Assembly: GCA_005884155.1 (NCBI GenBank)
Contig: VAXD01000144.1
Location: 1 to 8,032, forward strand
Origin: Actinomycetota bacterium
GTDB taxonomy: Bacteria > Actinomycetota > Thermoleophilia > Gaiellales > Gaiellaceae
Direction: 5' to 3'
Length of the DNA: 8,032 bases
This document shows, piece after piece, positions 4,953-8,032 of the stretch (the stretch's first letter is position 1; each line of letters opens with the position of its first letter). A model generated the notes under the pieces. It was not told the DNA's origin. It made no database searches and was given only the letters and a program-made list of their open reading frames with translations. Both the position numbers and the translations under genes were made by a program.

Positions 4953-6148
4953 AGCATCAAGCCGGGCTCCTCCAGCAGCTCCTTGAGCGTCTGGAGGAAG
5001 GCGGCGGCAGGCGCGCCGTCGACGGCGCGGTGGTCGAAGGTGCCGGTCAGGGTCAGCATCGGACGGACGGCGAGCTCGCCGTCCAGCGGGACGGCGCGGT
5101 CGACCGCGGCTCCGACGGCGACGATCGCGGCCTGCGGTGGATTCAGCACCGCGGTGAAGCTCTCGACGCCGAACATGCCGAGGTTCGAGATCGTGAACGT
5201 GCCCTCCTCGAGGTCGGCTCGCTGCAGGCGGCCTTCGCGGGAGCGCGTAACGAGATCGGCTCGCGCGGTCGCGATCTCGGCCAGCGTCAGCCGCTCGGCG
5301 CCGCGAATCACCGGGACGACGAGGCCCTGCGGCGCGGCCACGGCGAGCCCGACGTTGGCGGTGGGTGCGAGCACGATCGCCTCGTCCGTCCATTGAGCGT
5401 TCACCTCGCGGTGGCGCATCAGCGCGGTCGCGCAGACCTTCGTGAGGACGTCGGTGACGGTCGTCTTCGGTGCGTTCTCGTCCTCGCGCAGTCGTGCGAG
5501 CAGCGCGTTCACGCGCGTCATGTCCGCGGAGAGCTGGAGCTGGAAGACCGGGATCTGCCACGCCTCGGTCAAGCGGCGAGCGATCGTCTTGCGGATGCTC
5601 GTCAGCTCGCGCCGCTCGGCCTCGCCGACGGGAGCGGCGGCCGGCGCGGGCGCTGCGGCGGGAGCCGCCTCGGCGCGCTCGACGTCCTCGGCGACGATCC
5701 TTCCCTCCGGGCCGGTCCCGCGCAGCGAGCTCAGCTCGATGCCGCGCTCCCGCGCGATCCGGCGTGCGAGCGGCGACGCCTTCACGCGGCCTCCAGCCTG
5801 AGCGACTGGCTCCGGCCGGCCGTTCTCATCCTGCTGCTGCGGCGGCGGCGCGGCCTGCTTTGGCTCTTCCTTTGGAGCCGGCTCGGCCTCCTGATCGAGC
5901 GAGACCTCCTCCCCGGCCTCGCCGATCACCGCGATCGTGCGACCGACCGGCACCTCGCCTTCGCTGATCCCGATCTTGAGCAGCACCCCCGAAGCCTCCG
6001 CCTCGACCTCCTGCGTGACCTTGTCGGTGTCGAGCTCGTAGAGCGGCTCGCCTTTCTCGACCGGGTCGCCCTCGCCCTTGAGCCACTTGACGATGGTGCC
6101 GGACTCCATCCCCTGCCCGAGCCGTGGGAGCTTGACCTCGCTAGCCAT
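4949..6148 (-). CDS. Dihydrolipoamide acyltransferase, E2 component of a 2-oxoacid (pyruvate or acetoin) dehydrogenase complex
   Basis: A 399-residue E2 that carries the acyl group on a swinging lipoyl arm and passes it to CoA, forming the core of the complex. One lipoyl domain (1-80) has the attachment lysine K43 in ELDTDKVTQE. A Pro/Glu/Gln-rich linker (about 85-118) leads to the peripheral-subunit-binding domain (KASPLARRIARERGIE and GTGPEGRIVAEDV, about 122-157), which docks E1 or E3. A second Ala/Pro linker (about 160-173) precedes the catalytic domain, which ends with FDHRAVDG (H373 and D377 are the expected active-site residues). The length and single lipoyl domain fit bacterial PDH, BCDH or acetoin-type E2; the substrate is not decided by E2. 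The start ATG has GGAGG 4 bases upstream. A 152-bp gap carrying a palindromic repeat separates it from E1 beta, unlike the overlapping junctions elsewhere in the operon. Confidence 0.92.
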   Translation of the reverse strand: MASEVKLPRLGQGMESGTIVKWLKGEGDPVEKGEPLYELDTDKVTQEVEAEASGVLLKIGISEGEVPVGRTIAVIGEAGEEVSLDQEAEPAPKEEPKQAAPPPQQQDENGRPEPVAQAGGRVKASPLARRIARERGIELSSLRGTGPEGRIVAEDVERAEAAPAAAPAPAAAPVGEAERRELTSIRKTIARRLTEAWQIPVFQLQLSADMTRVNALLARLREDENAPKTTVTDVLTKVCATALMRHREVNAQWTDEAIVLAPTANVGLAVAAPQGLVVPVIRGAERLTLAEIATARADLVTRSREGRLQRADLEEGTFTISNLGMFGVESFTAVLNPPQAAIVAVGAAVDRAVPLDGELAVRPMLTLTGTFDHRAVDGAPAAAFLQTLKELLEEPGLML

Positions 6149-6156
6149 GTCCCCTC

Positions 6157-6286
6157 CGGACAGGTCCGAGGGACTGTCCCTCCGTCACGGCGGAAGCGGA
6201 CGCGCTCGTCCTACGAATTGGGCTCACCCAAGCGATTGAGCGCGGCAGCACGTGTCCGTTTCGGACACGGCCGAGGGACAGTCCCT
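6157..6286. repeat. Palindrome-rich repeat (REP/MITE-like) between E1 beta and E2
   Basis: The spacer holds a symmetrical set of inverted repeats. AGGGACTGTCCCT (6169-6181) is the exact reverse complement of AGGGACAGTCCCT (6274-6286), and each copy is itself a 6-bp palindrome around one central base. Nested between them are CGCGCTC/GAGCGCG (6201-6207 with 6238-6244) enclosing TTGGG/CCCAA (6218-6222 with 6227-6231), then CGTGTCCG/CGGACACG with a TTT loop (6251-6258 with 6262-6269). On the left, outside the outer repeat, is CGGAC/GTCCG (6157-6161 with 6164-6168). This looks like a non-coding mobile repeat or an RNA-folding element, not a promoter. There is no open frame and no T-run for a terminator. 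It begins about 14 bases after the E1 beta stop and ends just before the E2 ribosome binding site. Dispersal in the genome cannot be judged from this window. Confidence 0.6.
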
Positions 6287-6300
6287 GGGTCTTGGCCGTT

Positions 6301-7281
6301 TTAGCCACGTCCTACGGTCCTCCGGATCGCGGCGAGCACATCGTCGGCGTGCGGCACCACGTACTCCTCCATCACTGGAGCGAACGGCAGTGGCGCGAAC
6401 CTCGCGCCGACGCGCTCGACCGGGGCGTCCAGCCAGTCGAAGGCCTGCTCGCCCACGACGGCCGCGATCTCCGCGCCGAACCCGCCACGCGTGACCGCCT
6501 CGTGCGCGACCACGACGCGGTTCGTCTTCTTGACCGACGCGACGAGCCCGTCGAGGTCGAGCGGCTGCAGCGTGCGCGGGTCCCAGACCTCGACAGAGAC
6601 CCCCTCGGACTCCGCCTGCTCGGCCGCCTGCAGCGCCTCGTGTACCAGCCGCCCCGTCGCGACGACCGTTACGTCGGAGCCCTCGCGATGTGTGCGGCCC
6701 TGCCCGATCGGGATCGGCTCGAGCTCGTCCGGCACCTCCTCCTTCAGCCCGTAGAGCGTCCGGTGCTCGAAGAAGATGACCGGGTTGTCGTCGTAGATCG
6801 CCGACCAGAGCAGCCCGCGCACGTCGGCGGGCGTGGAGGCGAAAACGACCTTCAGCCCGGGCACGTGCACGAACCACGCCTCGACCTGCTGTGCGTGCTG
6901 CGCCCCCGGCGACCAGCCCGCGCCGCCCTGCGTCCGGATCGTCAGCGGCACCTTCAGCTGACCGCCCGACATGTAGCGGTGCTTCGCCGCCTGGTTGACG
7001 ATCTGCTCCATCGAGACCGTCAGGAAGTCCTCATACATCACCTCGACGACCGGGCGCATGCCCTGCATGGCCGCGCCGATCCCCGCGCCGACGATCGCCA
7101 TCTCGGAGATCGGCGTGTTGCGGATCCGCTCTGGCCCGAACTCGTCGAGCATCCCGGCCGTGACGCCCATCGAGCCCCCCATCTCGGCGATGTCCTCGCC
7201 CATCACGAACACGTCCTCGTCCTGGCGCATCGCCTGCGACAAGGCGTCGCGCACCGCCTCGCGGTAGGAGAGCTCAGGCAT
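6301..7281 (-). CDS. 2-oxoacid dehydrogenase (pyruvate/acetoin-type) E1 component, beta subunit
   Basis: A 326-residue transketolase-like beta subunit that pairs with E1 alpha to bind thiamine diphosphate and decarboxylate the substrate. LSYREAVRDALSQAM (4-18) is followed by VFVMGEDI (24-31) and RIRNTPISEMAIVG (52-65), in which E60 is the glutamate expected to activate the cofactor aminopyrimidine. VNQAAKHRYMSGGQ (95-108) and GAQHAQQ (126-132, H129) complete the conserved core. The C-terminal domain (about 195-326), with VWDPRTLQPLD and AHEAVTRGGFGAEI, is the usual docking and dimer part. GGSMGVTAGMLDEFG (35-49) resembles acetoin dehydrogenase AcoB as much as pyruvate dehydrogenase, so the substrate is left open. 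The start ATG is chosen because MPELSYREAV is the family N-terminus. The frame stays open upstream, but that region is E1 alpha. It overlaps E1 alpha by 8 bases. Confidence 0.92.
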   Translation of the reverse strand: MPELSYREAVRDALSQAMRQDEDVFVMGEDIAEMGGSMGVTAGMLDEFGPERIRNTPISEMAIVGAGIGAAMQGMRPVVEVMYEDFLTVSMEQIVNQAAKHRYMSGGQLKVPLTIRTQGGAGWSPGAQHAQQVEAWFVHVPGLKVVFASTPADVRGLLWSAIYDDNPVIFFEHRTLYGLKEEVPDELEPIPIGQGRTHREGSDVTVVATGRLVHEALQAAEQAESEGVSVEVWDPRTLQPLDLDGLVASVKKTNRVVVAHEAVTRGGFGAEIAAVVGEQAFDWLDAPVERVGARFAPLPFAPVMEEYVVPHADDVLAAIRRTVGRG

Positions 7282-8032
7282 AGATGTTGTTGAGCGCGTC
7301 CTCTGGCTTGGGGTCGGTGCCCGCCTTCGCGAACTCGACCGACCCGTCCACGAGCTCCTGCACCTCGCGGTCCGCCTCCTCGAACTCCTCGTCCGAGACG
7401 CCGAGCTTCTCGCGCAGGAGCGTGATCGGGTCACGCGTCTCCTGCAGCTCCTGCAGCTGCTCCTTGTCGCGGTACACCTGCGGATCGCCGATGTAGTGGC
7501 CGACGAGCCGCTCGGTCTGGACGTGCAGGAAGACCGGCCCCTTGCCGTCACGCGCGTACTTGAGCGCCCGCTGCGTGACGCGGTGCACCTCCTCGACGTC
7601 CTGGCCGTCCGCCTTCATCACCTTCATCCCGAACGCCTCGGCGCGCTTGCTCAGGTCGCGGATCGGCGAATGCTGCGACTCGGGCGTCGACTCGGCCCAG
7701 TGGTTGTCCTCGAGCACGAAGACCGCGGGCACCTGCCAGAGTTGCGCCAGGTTGAGCGACTCGTGGAAGGTGCCGATGTTGGTCGCGCCGTCGCCGAAGA
7801 ACGCGACCGCGACACGCGGCTCTCCGCGCAGCTTGAACGAAAGAGCGGCGCCGGTGATCGCCGGCAGCCCGCCCCCCACGACGGCGTTCGCGCCGAGGTT
7901 GCCGCGCTCGACGTCGTAGAGGTGCATCGAGCCGCCGTAGCCGTGCGAACAGCCTTCGAGCTTCCCGTAGAGCTCCGCCATGACCGCGTTGGGATGCGTC
8001 CCGCGCGCGAGCGTGTGCCCATGCGCCCGGTG
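7274..8032 (-). CDS. 2-oxoacid dehydrogenase (pyruvate/acetoin-type) E1 component, alpha subunit (5' end cut by window)
   Basis: The last 252 residues of E1 alpha are present. The frame is open to the window edge, beginning HRAHGHTLARGTHPNAVMAE, so roughly the first 70-80 residues are missing. The Met at 7981 is internal, not the start. HGYGGSMHLYD is the conserved loop near the active-site entrance. The thiamine-diphosphate/Mg motif runs from GDG (residues 80-82 of the visible part) to EDN (108-110). Where most relatives read ENN this has E-D-N; the second Asn, the magnesium ligand in the human enzyme, is kept. The phosphorylation-loop region HSPIRDLSKRAEAFGM and GHYIGDPQVYR match AcoA/PdhA proteins. 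The first gene of the operon as seen here; its promoter lies outside the window. Pyruvate and acetoin remain alternative substrates. Confidence 0.92.
   Translation of the reverse strand, partial: HRAHGHTLARGTHPNAVMAELYGKLEGCSHGYGGSMHLYDVERGNLGANAVVGGGLPAITGAALSFKLRGEPRVAVAFFGDGATNIGTFHESLNLAQLWQVPAVFVLEDNHWAESTPESQHSPIRDLSKRAEAFGMKVMKADGQDVEEVHRVTQRALKYARDGKGPVFLHVQTERLVGHYIGDPQVYRDKEQLQELQETRDPITLLREKLGVSDEEFEEADREVQELVDGSVEFAKAGTDPKPEDALNNIYA

Noticed and set aside
4953..5561. Upstream extension of the VOC frame to a 312-codon protein
   Set aside because: The extension lies opposite no new signal, is Arg-rich, and overlaps E2 in another frame. The VOC domain begins right at the GTG.
5030..6304. 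424-codon open frame on the plus strand opposite E2
   Set aside because: Antisense shadow of a clearly conserved E2 gene. High GC keeps stop codons rare, and the translation shows no family motif.
1..8032. Search for CRISPR arrays, tRNA/rRNA genes, transposases, phage or toxin-antitoxin genes
   Set aside because: No regularly spaced repeats, no tRNA T-loop or rRNA core sequence, and no transposase or phage-like product was seen in any frame.

Overview
This window is high-GC bacterial DNA. Dense minus-strand genes, GTG/TTG starts and 4-base GTGA overlaps fit an actinobacterium. The sigma factor, with a zinc-finger tail in the same frame, and the E1/E2 sequences suggest Thermoleophilia (Solirubrobacterales-like). 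That placement rests on remembered family resemblance, not on a search. Nearly all genes are on the minus strand, so they read from the right end to the left.

The right half (about 4159-8032, minus) is a 2-oxoacid dehydrogenase operon. Its order is E1 alpha (cut by the window edge), E1 beta, a 130-bp palindrome-rich repeat, lipoyl-bearing E2, a small VOC/glyoxalase-fold protein and a GNAT acetyltransferase. E1 and E2 together would oxidatively decarboxylate a 2-oxoacid (or cleave acetoin) and load the acyl group onto CoA. E1 alpha/beta overlap by 8 bases. E2/VOC and VOC/GNAT each overlap by 4 bases (GTGA), so the last two genes look translationally coupled to the complex.

In the middle, one plus-strand GNAT (RimJ/RimL-like) gene runs tail-to-tail into the operon's last gene. 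Its roughly 200-bp upstream region is shared divergently with lpdA (E3, dihydrolipoyl dehydrogenase). That region carries three copies of CGTGACA. E3 would reoxidise the E2 lipoyl arm, but its reading frame is broken by a single extra base.

The left part (minus) holds an ECF-type sigma factor gene. Its frame continues past a TAG into a zinc-finger anti-sigma-like domain that has no start codon of its own, and a second indel lies further downstream. After it come a 62-residue one-helix membrane protein and an ABM-fold (dimeric alpha/beta barrel) protein with a palindrome over its likely promoter. The first 142 bases hold no convincing gene but contain an 86-base inverted-repeat structure that folds as a three-way junction on paper.

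The metabolic core is conventional. The items most worth checking are the interrupted sigma/zinc-finger fusion, the unexplained structured element at 48-133, the repeat between E1 beta and E2, and the cluster of three gene-breaking lesions in the left half. That cluster could equally reflect assembly errors.
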